64,000 bases of DNA from Pseudomonas hormoni (GTDB lineage: Bacteria; Pseudomonadota; Gammaproteobacteria; Pseudomonadales; Pseudomonadaceae): assembly GCF_018502625.1 (NCBI RefSeq), contig NZ_CP075566.1:6327001-6391000 (forward strand), written 5' to 3'. The notes beneath the pieces were generated by a model that did no database searches, had not been told where the DNA came from, and worked only from the letters and a program-made list of their open reading frames with translations. Every line of letters begins with the position of its first letter. Positions within the stretch are counted from its first letter, which is position 1. A program made the translations under genes and the position numbers. Positions 10,003-19,472 of the stretch are shown one piece after another.

Positions 10003-10590
10003 TTAGCTGGGTTTTTGCTCTGTCCACTTTGGCACCACGGTCGGCTGCCAGGCATCCAGGGCATCGAGCAGGGTTTGCGGCGATTCGCTCACTTGCAGCA
10101 TGTCACGGTGTGCTTCGCGAACGAAGCCTTCGCCGACGATATGATCAAGAAAACCGGTCAATTTGCTGTAGAAACCGTTCACTTCCAGCAGTCCCAGCGG
10201 TTTGCCGTGGTAGCCGAGCTGGCCCCAGGTCCAGACTTCGAACAGTTCTTCCAGAGTGCCCAGGCCGCCGGGCAGTGCGATAAACGCGTCGCTGAGCTCG
10301 GCCATCCGCGCCTTTCGCGCATGCATGCCGTCGACCACTTCCAGGCGAGTCAGGCCGCTGTGGCCGATTTCCTTGTCCTTGAGGCTTTGCGGGATGATTC
10401 CGATCACCTCCCCGCCGGCCGCCAGTGCGGCATCGGCCACAACGCCCATCAGCCCGACGGCGCCGCCGCCATAGACCAGGGTCAGCTTGCGCTCGGCCAA
10501 TGCTCGCCCGAGGGCGACAGCCGCTTCACGATAAGCCGGATTGGTGCCGGTGCTGGCACCGCAAAATACACAAACGGATGCTAAAGACAT
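10003..10590 (-). CDS. LOG family protein (TIGR00730, cytokinin riboside monophosphate hydrolase type)
   Basis: Rossmann-fold protein of 195 residues of the LOG/TIGR00730 family, which hydrolyses nucleoside 5'-monophosphates to free base and ribose 5-phosphate. The signature [16 protein letters not shown] is present, as are the N-terminal [15 protein letters not shown] and the nucleotide-binding [10 protein letters not shown]. The ATG at 10590 is chosen because an AAGG ribosome-binding site lies just ahead and relatives start there; the frame extends nine codons further. Expressed away from azurin. Physiological substrate in Pseudomonas not known. Confidence 0.9.
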   Translation of the reverse strand: MSLASVCVFCGASTGTNPAYREAAVALGRALAERKLTLVYGGGAVGLMGVVADAALAAGGEVIGIIPQSLKDKEIGHSGLTRLEVVDGMHARKARMAELSDAFIALPGGLGTLEELFEVWTWGQLGYHGKPLGLLEVNGFYSKLTGFLDHIVGEGFVREAHRDMLQVSESPQTLLDALDAWQPTVVPKWTEQKPS

Positions 10591-10933
10591 ACCTTGCTCC
10601 ATGGTCAGGATGGCCACAGAGTAAAGGCAGAGGCGTGACGCTCCAAGGTCTAAACTTCGCGTTGGGACGTTTCACAGGTACCACTGGCGCCACAGGCGTA
10701 AGCGGCGAGCAAACTGCACAAAAAGCTGTTGATGGACATGACAGACGCTCCGGATAAGTGATGACGACCTGATGATAGGGCCGCCCTAGACGTCTGGCTG
10801 GTAGATTGTTTCGATAGGTGTCATAGCTCTAAAGTTGTATACAATTTTTGATTCAGGTCATAGGAACTTGCGAAGTTTTCAGGCAGTCTTCTGTCCATTC
10901 GCACTTTTGTTAACCCTGCCTTGGAGATTCACC
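10591..10933. other. Gene-free intergenic region between the LOG gene and azurin
   Basis: About 340 bases with no convincing coding frame on either strand. It must hold the promoters of both divergent genes. The right-hand part contains a TTGTATACAA palindrome and a degenerate Anr-like box, listed separately; nothing else stands out. Confidence 0.5.
10835..10861 (+). promoter_or_regulatory. Possible operator region of azurin: palindrome plus degenerate Anr/Fnr-like box
   Basis: A perfect 10-bp palindrome TTGTATACAA lies at 10835-10844. It is followed by TTGAT-N4-GTCAT at 10848-10861, which matches the Anr/Fnr consensus TTGAT-N4-ATCAA fully in the left half and 3 of 5 in the right. P. aeruginosa azurin is controlled by Anr, so such a box is plausible here. 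The match is weak and the site lies about 75 bases before the start codon. Confidence 0.3.
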
Positions 10934-11380
10934 ATGTTTGCCAAACTTGTTGCGGTATCCCTGCTGACACTGGCCAGCAGTCAATTGATGGCTGCCGAGT
11001 GCAAGACGACCATCGACTCCACAGACCAAATGTCCTTCAACACCAAGGCCATTGAAATCGACAAAAGCTGCAAGACTTTCACCGTTGAACTGACCCACTC
11101 CGGCAACCTGCCGAAAAACGTGATGGGCCATAACTGGGTGCTGAGCAAAGAGGCTGACATGCAGCCGATCGCCACCGACGGCCTGGCGGCCGGTATCGAC
11201 AAGAACTACCTGAAGGAAGGTGATGCGCGCGTTATCGCTCACACCAAAATCATCGGTGCCAAGGAAACCGACTCGGTGACCTTCGATGTGTCGAAGCTTG
11301 ATGCTGCCGAGAAATACGGCTTCTTCTGCTCGTTCCCGGGCCACATTTCGATGATGAAAGGCACGGTTACGCTGAAGTAA
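10934..11380 (+). CDS. azu: Azurin (type 1 blue copper protein)
   Basis: Periplasmic electron carrier of 148 residues, 128 after removal of a signal peptide ending LMA|AEC. All type 1 copper ligands are visible: His in MGHNW, then Cys, His and Met in [10 protein letters not shown]; the disulfide cysteines (mature Cys3 and Cys26) are also present. Azurin shuttles electrons among cytochromes in respiration and denitrification and in stress responses. The frame is open from 10835, but only the ATG at 10934 gives a normal signal peptide; GGAGATT lies upstream. A strong terminator follows, so the gene is monocistronic. Confidence 0.97.
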   Translation: MFAKLVAVSLLTLASSQLMAAECKTTIDSTDQMSFNTKAIEIDKSCKTFTVELTHSGNLPKNVMGHNWVLSKEADMQPIATDGLAAGIDKNYLKEGDARVIAHTKIIGAKETDSVTFDVSKLDAAEKYGFFCSFPGHISMMKGTVTLK

Positions 11381-11395
11381 GCGAATCGGGCTCAT

Positions 11396-11427
11396 AAAAA
11401 AAGCGTCCTGCGAGGGACGCTTTTTTT
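11396..11427 (+). terminator. Rho-independent terminator after azurin
   Basis: The stem AAAGCGTCC / GGGACGCTTT, with flanking A and T tracts on both sides, lies 16 bases after the azurin stop. The symmetric A/T tracts mean it could work in both directions. Confidence 0.92.
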
Positions 11428-11456
11428 GTGCCTGACGTTTGACCGCGTCATCGTTC

Positions 11457-11547
11457 TTCGCGGGTAAGCCTCGCTCCTACAGGACCGGTGTCGTGCCCAT
11501 TACTGGCATCCGACACAAAACCTGTAGGAGCGAGGCTTGCCCGCGAA
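11457..11547. repeat. REPIN, class B (CCTGTAGGAGCGAGGCTTGC)
   Basis: Inverted arms TTCGCGGGTAAGCCTCGCTC and CCTGTAGGAGCGAGGCTTGC lie about 35 bases apart, between azurin and the 3' end of nadE. Confidence 0.9.
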
Positions 11548-11572
11548 GGCGTCGGCTCAGACACCACCTTAC

Positions 11573-12400
11573 TCACGGCGCAAACGGCATCACTCGCTTG
11601 TGATGGGTCTTTTTATAGGTATCACAGATGATCTTGAACGCCTCTTCACGCACCGGCTCACCGTGCAGGAATGCGTCGATCTCGGCGTAGGTCACGCCGT
11701 GGGACGCTTCATCCGGTTTGCCCGGCGACAGGTCTTCCAGGTCGGCGGTCGGGATTTTTTCCACCAGCGATTCCGGTGCGCCGAAACTGCGGGCAATGGC
11801 CCGGACCTGGTTTTTCACCAGGCCGCTCAACGGTGCCAGGTCGCAAGCACCGTCACCGAACTTGGTGAAGAAACCCATCACCGCTTCTGCCGCGTGATCG
11901 GTGCCGATCACCAGGCCTTGGGCCGCGCCGGCGATGGTGTACTGGGCGACCATGCGCATCCGCGCCTTGGTGTTGCCGAGGACGAAATCCACCGACACCG
12001 CGTGCTTGCCTTCGAAGGCTGCCACTTCATTGGCCAGGGATTTGACCGCCGGGCCGATGTTCACGGTGTGACGCTCGTCCGGCTTGATGAAATCCACCGA
12101 AGCCTGTGCGTCGTGTTCATCGAACTGGGTTTCGTACGGCAGGCGCACGGCGATGAACTTGTAGTTGTCATCACCGGTGCGGGTGCGCAGTTCGAGCATG
12201 GCGCGCTGGGCCAGCAGGCCGGCGGTCAGGGAATCGACTCCGCCGCTGATGCCAAGCACCAGGGTCTTGAGCCCGGAATTGACCAGGCAATCCTGGATGA
12301 AGGTGATGCGCCGGGCGATTTCCGCCTCGAGGGCGGCCTTGTCGGCGAATGGTGGTTGAACCTTGAGCTGCTCAGCAATCTCACGCTGTACGGCTTGCAT
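11573..12400 (-). CDS. nadE: Ammonia-dependent NAD+ synthetase
   Basis: Converts nicotinic acid adenine dinucleotide to NAD+ using ATP and ammonia. The 275 residues carry the N-type ATP pyrophosphatase P-loop SGGVDS at 52-57 and the conserved [20 protein letters not shown] block. There is no glutaminase domain, so it uses free ammonia. AAGGAG lies nine bases before the ATG. It begins only 4 bases after the pncB stop, so pncB-nadE is an NAD-salvage operon joining the first and last steps of the Preiss-Handler route. Confidence 0.96.
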   Translation of the reverse strand: MQAVQREIAEQLKVQPPFADKAALEAEIARRITFIQDCLVNSGLKTLVLGISGGVDSLTAGLLAQRAMLELRTRTGDDNYKFIAVRLPYETQFDEHDAQASVDFIKPDERHTVNIGPAVKSLANEVAAFEGKHAVSVDFVLGNTKARMRMVAQYTIAGAAQGLVIGTDHAAEAVMGFFTKFGDGACDLAPLSGLVKNQVRAIARSFGAPESLVEKIPTADLEDLSPGKPDEASHGVTYAEIDAFLHGEPVREEAFKIICDTYKKTHHKRVMPFAP

Positions 12401-12404
12401 GAAT

Positions 12405-13631
12405 TCACTCCTTGCTTGGTGTGCTGGAAAGGGCGGCAGGAACTTTGAAAACGTGTCGCAAGTAGGCGACGAAATTCGGGTCTTTGCAGTGAGTCTTGCC
12501 AGGCTCGTCGGAGATCTTTGCCACCGGTTGGCCGTTGCAGGCCGCCATTTTAAGCACGATGCTCATCGGTTCAACACCTGGAATATCGCACGTCAGGTTG
12601 GTGCCGATGCCGAAGCTGACATTGATCCGACCGCGTAATGCGCGAAATATTTCCAGCGACTTGGGCAGCGTCAGACTGTCGGAGAACGTCAGGGTCTTGC
12701 TCATCCGATCGATGCCCAGCTTTTGATAGTGGGCGATCGCCTTTTCTGCCCAGACCACCGGATCCCCGGAGTCATGGCGCAGACCGTCGAAGAGTTTGGC
12801 AAAGTACAGGTCGAAGTCGTTGAGGAAGGCATCCATGGTGATGCAGTCGGTCAGGGCGATCCCCAGCAGGCCGCGGTATTCGCGGACCCAGCAATCAAGG
12901 GCGGCAATCTGGCTGTCGATCAGTCGCGGACCGAGTTGCTGGTGGGCCATGATCCATTCGTGGGCCATGGTGCCCAGCGGTTTCATGTCCAGTTCCCGGG
13001 ACAAATGCACGTTGCTGGTGCCAACGAAACGTCCGGGGAAATCGTGCTTGAGCACGTTCACCACTTCTTCCTGCACGCGGTAGGAAAAACGACGGCGGGT
13101 GCCGAAATCGGCTACCTGCAATTCGGACAATTCGTCGCTGCTGGCGTTGGCGGTCAGCCAGTCGAACTTGCGATAGAGCTGTTCGCGCGCCTGCTCGAGA
13201 ACGATGTCCCGGTAGCGATAGCGATTGCGTACTTCGCTGACGATGGACAGCAGCGGCACTTCAAAAAGAATCACATGCAGCCACGGCCCGCGCAGGCGGA
13301 TAAACAGCTCGCCGTTTTCGATGCCGGTGTGGACGTAGCGCAGGTTGAAGCGGAACAACCCGAGAAAGCGCAGGAAATCCGGCTTCATGAAGCTGATGCG
13401 CTCCATGAAACTCAACTGGTCGGCGGTCAGGCTCAACTCGGCGAGGCGCTCGATCTGGAAGCGGATTTCCGCCAGGTACGGGCGCAGGTCTTCACTGTTG
13501 CGGCAACGAAACTCCCATTCGACTTCCACGTTCGGGTAGTTGTGCAGCACCGCCTGCATCATCGTCAGTTTGTAGAAGTCGGTGTCGAGCAGGTTCTGCA
13601 CGATGCGATCGGCAAACACACTCTCGCTCAT
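12405..13631 (-). CDS. pncB: Nicotinate phosphoribosyltransferase
   Basis: Condenses nicotinate with PRPP to nicotinate mononucleotide, the entry step of the Preiss-Handler salvage route. The 408 residues carry the family's N-terminal [13 protein letters not shown], the central [15 protein letters not shown] region that includes the phosphorylated-His neighbourhood, and the PRPP-site sequence LRHDSGDP. The ATG has GGAG nine bases upstream. First gene of the pncB-nadE operon. Confidence 0.96.
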   Translation of the reverse strand: MSESVFADRIVQNLLDTDFYKLTMMQAVLHNYPNVEVEWEFRCRNSEDLRPYLAEIRFQIERLAELSLTADQLSFMERISFMKPDFLRFLGLFRFNLRYVHTGIENGELFIRLRGPWLHVILFEVPLLSIVSEVRNRYRYRDIVLEQAREQLYRKFDWLTANASSDELSELQVADFGTRRRFSYRVQEEVVNVLKHDFPGRFVGTSNVHLSRELDMKPLGTMAHEWIMAHQQLGPRLIDSQIAALDCWVREYRGLLGIALTDCITMDAFLNDFDLYFAKLFDGLRHDSGDPVVWAEKAIAHYQKLGIDRMSKTLTFSDSLTLPKSLEIFRALRGRINVSFGIGTNLTCDIPGVEPMSIVLKMAACNGQPVAKISDEPGKTHCKDPNFVAYLRHVFKVPAALSSTPSKE

Positions 13632-13751
13632 AACGGGGTTCTCCAGGCTGGCCGCGGCCTGTGGCGGCGACGTTGCAGCTGATTCAATGAATGGGGCTAG
13701 TGGCGCATATCAGCGGCAGGTATTGCCAGTGATTTTTTGAACGGTGCATAT

Positions 13752-13848
13752 CCTTGTGGCGAGGGAGCTTGCTCCCGTTGGACTGCGCAGCAGTCCTGTA
13801 TTGGGGGCGCTTCGCACCCCAGCGGGAGCAAGCTCCCTCGCCACAAGG
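13752..13848. repeat. REPIN, class A
   Basis: Arms CCTTGTGGCGAGGGAGCTTG and its reverse complement enclose about 45 bases. It sits between the pncB promoter region and the 3' end of the LysR gene. Confidence 0.9.
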
Positions 13849-13861
13849 ATTAGCCGGGGCT

Positions 13862-14773
13862 TCAAATCTGCGGTGCATCCGGGCTATCAATCTGCTCCAG
13901 CATCCACTTCACAAAGTCCCGCACCTTGGGCACTTCCGCCGAATGCTCCGGATACGCCAGGTAATAGGCGTCGGAACTGGGCATCGCATGCTGCCAGGGT
14001 ATGACCAGTTTGCCGTCAGCCAATTCCTCTTCCACCAGAAACCGCGGCAACAGCGCCACGCCGCAGCCGACCTGCGCGGCGCGGATGCACATGTAGAAGG
14101 TCTCGAAGCGCGGCCCGTGGTAGCTGTGTTCGGTGTGGTAACCCTGACTGTCGAACCAGTCGTGCCAGGCCTGCGGTCGGGAGGCGTTTTGCAGCAGGAC
14201 CAGGTCGGTGAGTTGGGTGGGATCGGTGAACGGTGTAGCCGGCAGGCTGCCCGGTGCACACACGGGAACCAGCTCTTCGCCGAACAGCTTCAGGCATTCG
14301 GTGCGGGGCCGGGAACCCTGGCCGAAATAGAACGCCAGATCGCTGCGACCTTGCAGCAGGTCATCGGCTTCCTGCTCGCTGCACAGGTCCAGATGGATCG
14401 ACGGGTGACGCAGGCGCCAACCTTTCAAGCGGGGCACCAGCCAGCGGGCGCCGAAGGTTGGAGGGGTGGAGACGCGCAGGACTTCGGTTTCCCCGCCGTA
14501 GGAACGCAGGTAGTGGGTCGACATCTCGACTTGCGTGAGGATTTTTCGTACTTCGACCAGGTACAAATCACCGGCCGGGGTCATTTGCAGGCGTCGGCGC
14601 ACCCGGCGGAACAGCAGGTGTTGCAGCAATTCTTCCAGTTGCGCGACCTGTTTGCTGACCGCGCTCTGGGTCAGGTTCAGCTCTTCGGCGGCCCGTGTGA
14701 AGCTCAAATGCCGGGTCACGGCCTCGAAACACTGCAGCGCGGTGATCGACGGCAGGTAACGTTTATTCAGCAT
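13862..14773 (-). CDS. LysR-type regulator, probably of amaB/amaA
   Basis: DNA-binding regulator of 303 residues: N-terminal winged helix-turn-helix (LSFTRAAEELNLTQSAVSKQ) and a type 2 periplasmic-binding-fold effector domain (LRVSTPPTFGARWLVPRLKG). Divergent from amaB across 174 bases, the usual geometry for a LysR protein controlling its neighbour; P. putida has a LysR gene in the same place. The start MLNKRYLPS at 14773 is preferred because AAGGA lies ahead. Ligand unknown; an intermediate of lysine/pipecolate breakdown is the natural guess. Confidence 0.88.
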   Translation of the reverse strand: MLNKRYLPSITALQCFEAVTRHLSFTRAAEELNLTQSAVSKQVAQLEELLQHLLFRRVRRRLQMTPAGDLYLVEVRKILTQVEMSTHYLRSYGGETEVLRVSTPPTFGARWLVPRLKGWRLRHPSIHLDLCSEQEADDLLQGRSDLAFYFGQGSRPRTECLKLFGEELVPVCAPGSLPATPFTDPTQLTDLVLLQNASRPQAWHDWFDSQGYHTEHSYHGPRFETFYMCIRAAQVGCGVALLPRFLVEEELADGKLVIPWQHAMPSSDAYYLAYPEHSAEVPKVRDFVKWMLEQIDSPDAPQI

Positions 14774-14947
14774 GGGTTGTCCTTTTTCTTGTTTCTTTCT
14801 GGCCAGCAATTCGCAGCATGAATAAACGGAATGATATCTCTCTTAAAGGTCGTTTGTTGGGTAACCTCCGGCGAGCTAAAACTACAGGTCTGATCAGTCG
14901 TGATTTTCCGGCTGCACGTTTTGTGTTTTTTGCTCGAGGAGTGACCC

Positions 14948-16438
14948 ATGGTTGCCGCATTGCTTGATCGTCTTGGTGTGAACCCGGCCCTGTACCAGAA
15001 CGGCAAAGTGCCGGTGCATTCGCCGATCGATGGCAGCAAGATCGCCTCTGTGAACTGGGAAGGCGCCGCTGAAGTCGAGCAACACATCAGTCGCGCAGAT
15101 CATGCGTTCGAATTGTGGCGCAAGGTCCCGGCCCCGCGCCGTGGCGAGCTGGTGCGTCAACTGGGCGACATCCTGCGCGAATACAAGGCCGACCTCGGCG
15201 AGCTGGTGTCCTGGGAAGCCGGCAAGATCACTCAGGAAGGCCTGGGTGAAGTTCAGGAAATGATCGACATCTGCGACTTCGCCGTCGGCCTGTCCCGTCA
15301 GTTGTACGGTTTGACCATCGCCTCCGAGCGCCCTGGCCACCACATGCGCGAAACCTGGCACCCGCTGGGCATCGTTGGCGTGATCAGCGCGTTCAACTTC
15401 CCGGTAGCGGTCTGGGCCTGGAACACCACGCTGGCGCTGGTCTGCGGCAACCCGGTGATCTGGAAGCCGTCGGAGAAAACCCCGCTGACCGCACTGGCCT
15501 GCCAGGCGCTGTTCGACCGTGTACTGAAAAACTTCAGTGACGCACCTCCGCACCTGAGCCAAGTGATCATCGGTGGCCGCGATGCCGGCGAAGCGCTGGT
15601 CGATGACCCGCGTGTCGCGCTGATCAGCGCCACCGGCAGCACCCGCATGGGCCGCGAAGTGGCGCCGAAAATCGCCGCACGATTCGCCCGCAGCATTCTG
15701 GAACTGGGTGGCAACAACGCGATGATCCTCGGCCCAAGTGCCGATCTGGACATGGCCGTTCGCGCGATCCTGTTCAGCGCCGTCGGCACCGCCGGTCAGC
15801 GTTGCACCACCCTGCGTCGCCTGATCGCTCACGAATCGGTGAAAGAAGAAATCGTTACCCGCCTGAAAGCCGCTTACTCGAAAGTGCGTATCGGCAATCC
15901 GCTGGAAGGCAACCTGATCGGCCCGCTGATCGATAAACACAGTTTCGACAACATGCAGGACGCGCTGGAACAAGCCTTGAGCGAAGGCGGCCGGGTCTTC
16001 GGCGGCAAGCGTCAGCTGGAAGACAAATACCCGAACGCTTACTACGTCTCGCCGGCCATCGTTGAAATGCCGGAGCAGAGCGACGTGGTCTGCCACGAAA
16101 CCTTCGCGCCGATCCTGTACGTGGTCGGTTACAAGGACTTCGACGAAGCCCTGCGCCTGAACAACGCCGTGCCACAAGGCCTGTCCTCGTGCATCTTCAC
16201 CACCGACGTACGTGAAGCCGAGCAGTTCATGTCGGCGGTCGGCAGCGACTGCGGCATCGCCAACGTCAACATCGGCCCGAGCGGCGCGGAAATCGGCGGT
16301 GCGTTTGGTGGCGAGAAAGAGACGGGCGGTGGTCGTGAGTCTGGCTCCGATGCATGGCGCGGGTACATGCGCCGCCAGACCAACACCGTGAACTACTCGC
16401 TGGAGTTGCCGTTGGCGCAGGGCATCACGTTCGACTGA
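14948..16438 (+). CDS. amaB: L-piperidine-6-carboxylate (alpha-aminoadipate semialdehyde) dehydrogenase
   Basis: NAD(P)+-dependent aldehyde dehydrogenase of the ALDH7/antiquitin type, 496 residues. Catalytic Glu252 (ELGGNN) and nucleophile Cys286 (TAGQRCTT) are present, as is the antiquitin-like C-terminal block SGAEIGGAFGGEKETGGGRE. It oxidises the open form of piperidine-6-carboxylate to alpha-aminoadipate in the pipecolate branch of lysine catabolism. GAGGAG lies just before the ATG. It precedes the pipecolate oxidase gene, matching P. putida amaB-amaA. Confidence 0.92.
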   Translation: MVAALLDRLGVNPALYQNGKVPVHSPIDGSKIASVNWEGAAEVEQHISRADHAFELWRKVPAPRRGELVRQLGDILREYKADLGELVSWEAGKITQEGLGEVQEMIDICDFAVGLSRQLYGLTIASERPGHHMRETWHPLGIVGVISAFNFPVAVWAWNTTLALVCGNPVIWKPSEKTPLTALACQALFDRVLKNFSDAPPHLSQVIIGGRDAGEALVDDPRVALISATGSTRMGREVAPKIAARFARSILELGGNNAMILGPSADLDMAVRAILFSAVGTAGQRCTTLRRLIAHESVKEEIVTRLKAAYSKVRIGNPLEGNLIGPLIDKHSFDNMQDALEQALSEGGRVFGGKRQLEDKYPNAYYVSPAIVEMPEQSDVVCHETFAPILYVVGYKDFDEALRLNNAVPQGLSSCIFTTDVREAEQFMSAVGSDCGIANVNIGPSGAEIGGAFGGEKETGGGRESGSDAWRGYMRRQTNTVNYSLELPLAQGITFD

Positions 16439-16445
16439 TGGGCCC

Positions 16446-16537
16446 CTTCGCGGGCAAGCCTCGCTCCTACAGGATTGTGCGTGTGCGACGTTTTTGACAC
16501 GGCACTAAACCTGTAGGAGCGAGGCTTGCCCGCGAAG
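16446..16537. repeat. REPIN, class B
   Basis: Arms CTTCGCGGGCAAGCCTCGCT and its reverse complement, with about 35 bases between. It separates amaB from amaA inside a likely operon. Confidence 0.9.
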
Positions 16538-16580
16538 CTTCTGCTTTTGTTGTTTGTTAGGTTTCTGTTGGAGTCTGGCA

Positions 16581-17864
16581 ATGCCGTTACGCGAAGAGTG
16601 TCTGTGGGAAAAACTGACGCCGCAAAGACCTGATAACGCGGCGCTCAAGGGCGAGGTGAAGGTCGATGTGTGCGTCATCGGCGCCGGTTTCACCGGTCTG
16701 TCGGCGGCGGTGCATCTGCTGGAACAAGGCAAAACGGTGTGCGTGCTGGAAGCCCATCGCGCCGGCCATGGCGGTTCGGGTCGCAACGTCGGACTGGTCA
16801 ACGCCGGCATGTGGATTCCGCCGGACGACATCGAAGCCGGGTTCGGCGAAGCGGTCGGCAGTCAGCTCAATCGCATGCTGGGGGCGGCACCTTCATTGGT
16901 GTTCAGCCTTGTGGACAAGTACAACATCGATTGCCAGTTGCGCCGCGAAGGCACGCTGCACATGGCGCATAACGCCCGTGGTGAAGCGGATTTGCGCAGT
17001 CGTGAAGAACAATGGAAGCGTCGCGGCGCTCCGGTCGAACTGCTGACCGGTCAAGCCTGCGAACAGGCAACCGGTACCCAAAAGATCGCGGCCGCACTGC
17101 TTGATCGGCGTGCTGGCACGATCAACCCGATGGCATACACCACGGGGTTGGCCAAAGCGGCCATCGGCCTCGGCGGTCAGCTGTTCGATCATTCTCCCGT
17201 GATCCGGCTCGAACGTCAGGGTCAGAAGTGGTCAGTGCAGACCGCACAGGGTTCGGTGCTCGCCGAGCAGGTGGTCATCGCTTCCAACGCTTACACCGAA
17301 GGCGATTGGACCGAGCTTCGGCGCAATTTCTTCCCCGGTTACTACTATCAGGTGGCTTCGGTGCCGCTGACTGAAGACGCTGCACAGCAAATCCTGCCCG
17401 GTGGCCAGGGTTCCTGGGACACACGCCAGGTGCTCAGCAGCATTCGCCGCGATAAAGACGGTCGCCTGTTACTCGGCAGTCTGGGTAATGGCAATCAGAA
17501 GCCAACCTGGTTCCTCAAGGCCTGGGCCGATCGGGTTCAGCAGCACTATTTCCCTTACCTCAAACCGGTGGAATGGGAGTGCACCTGGACGGGTTGCATC
17601 GCCTTCACCCCCGATCATTTGATGCGTCTGTTCGAGCCAGCGCCCGGTTTAGTGGCAGTCACTGGCTACAACGGTCGGGGCGTGACGACGGGCACCGTAG
17701 TCGGCAAAGCCTTTGCCGATTATTTGTGTAACGGAAATCCTCAGGCACTGCCGATTCCTTTCGCTCCCATGCAGCCACTGGCTGGGGTGGGACTGCGTAG
17801 CTGTCTGTATGAAGCGGGATTTTCGCTGTATCACGCGGGCCAGTGCTTGCGGATCGTGATTTGA
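16581..17864 (+). CDS. amaA: L-pipecolate oxidase (FAD-dependent DAO family)
   Basis: FAD-dependent amine oxidoreductase of 427 residues. The dinucleotide-binding motif VCVIGAGFTGLSAAVHL lies near the N-terminus and the FAD-contacting C-terminal segment VTGYNGRGVTTGTVVG near the end. In P. putida the homologue oxidises L-pipecolate to piperidine-6-carboxylate, the substrate of the upstream AmaB. The ATG at 16581 is preferred over an upstream in-frame start; GTTGGAG precedes it. Some family members oxidise gamma-glutamyl-amines instead, but the neighbour AmaB favours pipecolate. Confidence 0.88.
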   Translation: MPLREECLWEKLTPQRPDNAALKGEVKVDVCVIGAGFTGLSAAVHLLEQGKTVCVLEAHRAGHGGSGRNVGLVNAGMWIPPDDIEAGFGEAVGSQLNRMLGAAPSLVFSLVDKYNIDCQLRREGTLHMAHNARGEADLRSREEQWKRRGAPVELLTGQACEQATGTQKIAAALLDRRAGTINPMAYTTGLAKAAIGLGGQLFDHSPVIRLERQGQKWSVQTAQGSVLAEQVVIASNAYTEGDWTELRRNFFPGYYYQVASVPLTEDAAQQILPGGQGSWDTRQVLSSIRRDKDGRLLLGSLGNGNQKPTWFLKAWADRVQQHYFPYLKPVEWECTWTGCIAFTPDHLMRLFEPAPGLVAVTGYNGRGVTTGTVVGKAFADYLCNGNPQALPIPFAPMQPLAGVGLRSCLYEAGFSLYHAGQCLRIVI

Positions 17865-17941
17865 TTGTTGAAATTTGTTGCGGGGAGCGGCGCTTTTCGG
17901 CGCAGCGACTAGCCTGTAAAAGGTGCGGGTTGTAGCAGTAC

Positions 17942-17971
17942 CGCACCAGCAGTGTGCACTTCGGTGACGCA
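17942..17971 (+). promoter_or_regulatory. Two overlapping NtrC-like enhancer sites
   Basis: Two 17-mers, 17942-17958 (CGCACC-N4-GTGTGCA) and 17955-17971 (TGCACT-N4-TGACGCA), each match the NtrC consensus TGCACC-N4-TGGTGCA at 10 of 13 defined positions. They lie about 190-210 bases before a sigma-54 promoter, a normal enhancer distance. Inferred only. Confidence 0.35.
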
Positions 17972-18156
17972 CGTTGTTACAGGCTGGTTGCACGTCGTTT
18001 GGCGCCGCGGTTGCAATGATGGCGCATGCGGGTTGCGCCTTTAAAAATAAATGGTTTCACCTTCAGCGGTTTAGACGGTTGCACGCCCAATGAAAATGGG
18101 CTCGAAACAGTCGAAAAAACAATAAAGCAGCGACTTTTTTCAGAATAAAAAACCGA

Positions 18157-18172
18157 TGGCACGGCCCTTGCT
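18157..18172 (+). promoter_or_regulatory. Sigma-54 (RpoN) promoter of the leucine-type ABC operon
   Basis: TGGCACGGCCCTTGCT matches the -24/-12 consensus TGGCACR-N4-TTGCW at every defined position, with the invariant GG and GC correctly spaced. The first gene begins about 57 bases after the -12 element. Confidence 0.8.
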
Positions 18173-18228
18173 CTGAGCATTCAGAGAAGTCGCAGTGCCA
18201 ACTAAAAAAAACCTTGGAGCACCACCTC

Positions 18229-19362
18229 ATGTCCCAGACGTTTTACAAGAAAGGCTTTCTGGCCCTCGCAGTGGCAACTGCGTTGGGTGTTTCTGCGTTT
18301 GCACAGGCTGACGTAAAAATCGGTGTGGCAGGTCCAATGACGGGCGCCAACGCGGCATTTGGCGAGCAGTACATGAAGGGTGCACAGGCAGCGGCCGATG
18401 CCATCAACGCATCGGGCGGCGTTAACGGGGAAAAAATCGTACTGGTCAAGGGCGATGACGCCTGCGAACCGAAACAGGCTGTGACGGTCGCCAAGGACCT
18501 GACCAACCAGAAAGTGGCGGGCGTGGTCGGTCACTTCTGCTCCTCGTCGACCATCCCGGCTTCCGAGATCTACGACGAAGCAGGCATCATCGCAATCACT
18601 CCGGGTTCCACCAACCCACAGGTGACCGAGCGCGGCCTGAGCGCCATGTTCCGTATGTGCGGCCGTGACGACCAGCAAGGTATCGTGGCCGGCGACTACA
18701 TCGTCGACGTGCTCAAGGGCAAGAAAGTCGTGGTTCTGCACGACAAAGACACCTACGGTCAAGGTCTGGCGGATGCCACCAAGGCTCAGTTGTCCAAGCG
18801 CGGCGTAACGCCGGTTCTGTACGAAGGTCTGACCCGTGGCGAGAAAGACTTCAGCGCCGTGGTGACCAAGATCCGTGCAGCCGGTGCCGATGTCGTCTAT
18901 TTCGGCGGCCTGCACCCGGAAGCCGGTCCATTGGTTCGCCAACTGCGTGAGCAAGGCCTCAAGGACGTCAAATTCATGTCCGATGATGGCATCGTGACTG
19001 ACGAACTCGTGACCACCGCCGGCGGCCCACAGAACGTTGATGGCGTGTACATGACCTTCGGCGCCGACCCACGCCTGCTGCCAGACAGCAAGACCGTGGT
19101 AGACACCTTCCGCAAGGCCGGCACCGAGCCAGAAGGCTACACCCTGTACGCCTACGCTTCGGTTCAAACCCTGGCGGCTGCGTTCAACGGCGCCAAGTCC
19201 AACAGCGGCGAAAAAGCGGCCGAATGGCTGAAGAAAAACCCGGTTAAAACCGTGATGGGCGAGAAGACCTGGGACGCCAAGGGCGACCTGAAAGTCTCCG
19301 ACTACGTGGTTTATCAGTGGGACAAGGATGGCAAATACCACCAACTGGAAAAACAGAAGTGA
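18229..19362 (+). CDS. livK: Leucine-type ABC transporter, periplasmic amino-acid-binding protein
   Basis: Substrate-binding protein of the LivJ/BraC family, 377 residues. The signal peptide ends near VSAFAQA|DVKIG and the mature protein opens with the family's IGVAGPMTGANAAFGEQY. It would bind branched-chain or related amino acids in the periplasm for LivHMGF. The ATG at 18229 with TTGGAG upstream gives the signal peptide; the frame is open five codons further. First gene of the operon, driven by the sigma-54 promoter, so probably nitrogen-controlled. Ligand specificity cannot be read from sequence. Called BraC in some pseudomonads. Confidence 0.93.
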   Translation: MSQTFYKKGFLALAVATALGVSAFAQADVKIGVAGPMTGANAAFGEQYMKGAQAAADAINASGGVNGEKIVLVKGDDACEPKQAVTVAKDLTNQKVAGVVGHFCSSSTIPASEIYDEAGIIAITPGSTNPQVTERGLSAMFRMCGRDDQQGIVAGDYIVDVLKGKKVVVLHDKDTYGQGLADATKAQLSKRGVTPVLYEGLTRGEKDFSAVVTKIRAAGADVVYFGGLHPEAGPLVRQLREQGLKDVKFMSDDGIVTDELVTTAGGPQNVDGVYMTFGADPRLLPDSKTVVDTFRKAGTEPEGYTLYAYASVQTLAAAFNGAKSNSGEKAAEWLKKNPVKTVMGEKTWDAKGDLKVSDYVVYQWDKDGKYHQLEKQK

Positions 19363-19380
19363 TATGAGCGTGTAACCGGC

Positions 19381-19472
19381 CTGTGGCGAGGGAGCTTGCT
19401 CCCGCTGGACTGCGTAGCAGTCCTTTTTGGGGACGCTTCGCGACCCGGCGGGAGCAAGCTCCCTCGCCACAG
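19381..19472. repeat. REPIN, class A, inside the leucine-type ABC operon
   Basis: Arms CTGTGGCGAGGGAGCTTGCT and its reverse complement lie about 45 bases apart. The element begins 18 bases after the binding-protein stop and 150 bases before the first permease gene. Confidence 0.92.

Larger units (their letters stand above)
17865..18228. other. Intergenic control region upstream of the leucine-type ABC operon
   Basis: A 364-base stretch without a convincing gene. It holds two overlapping NtrC-like sites near its left end and a perfect sigma-54 promoter near its right end, described separately, separated by an AT-rich stretch. Confidence 0.7.

Noticed and set aside
14894..16177. 427-residue minus-strand open frame over amaB
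   Set aside because: Antisense to a confidently identified aldehyde dehydrogenase; no family resemblance.
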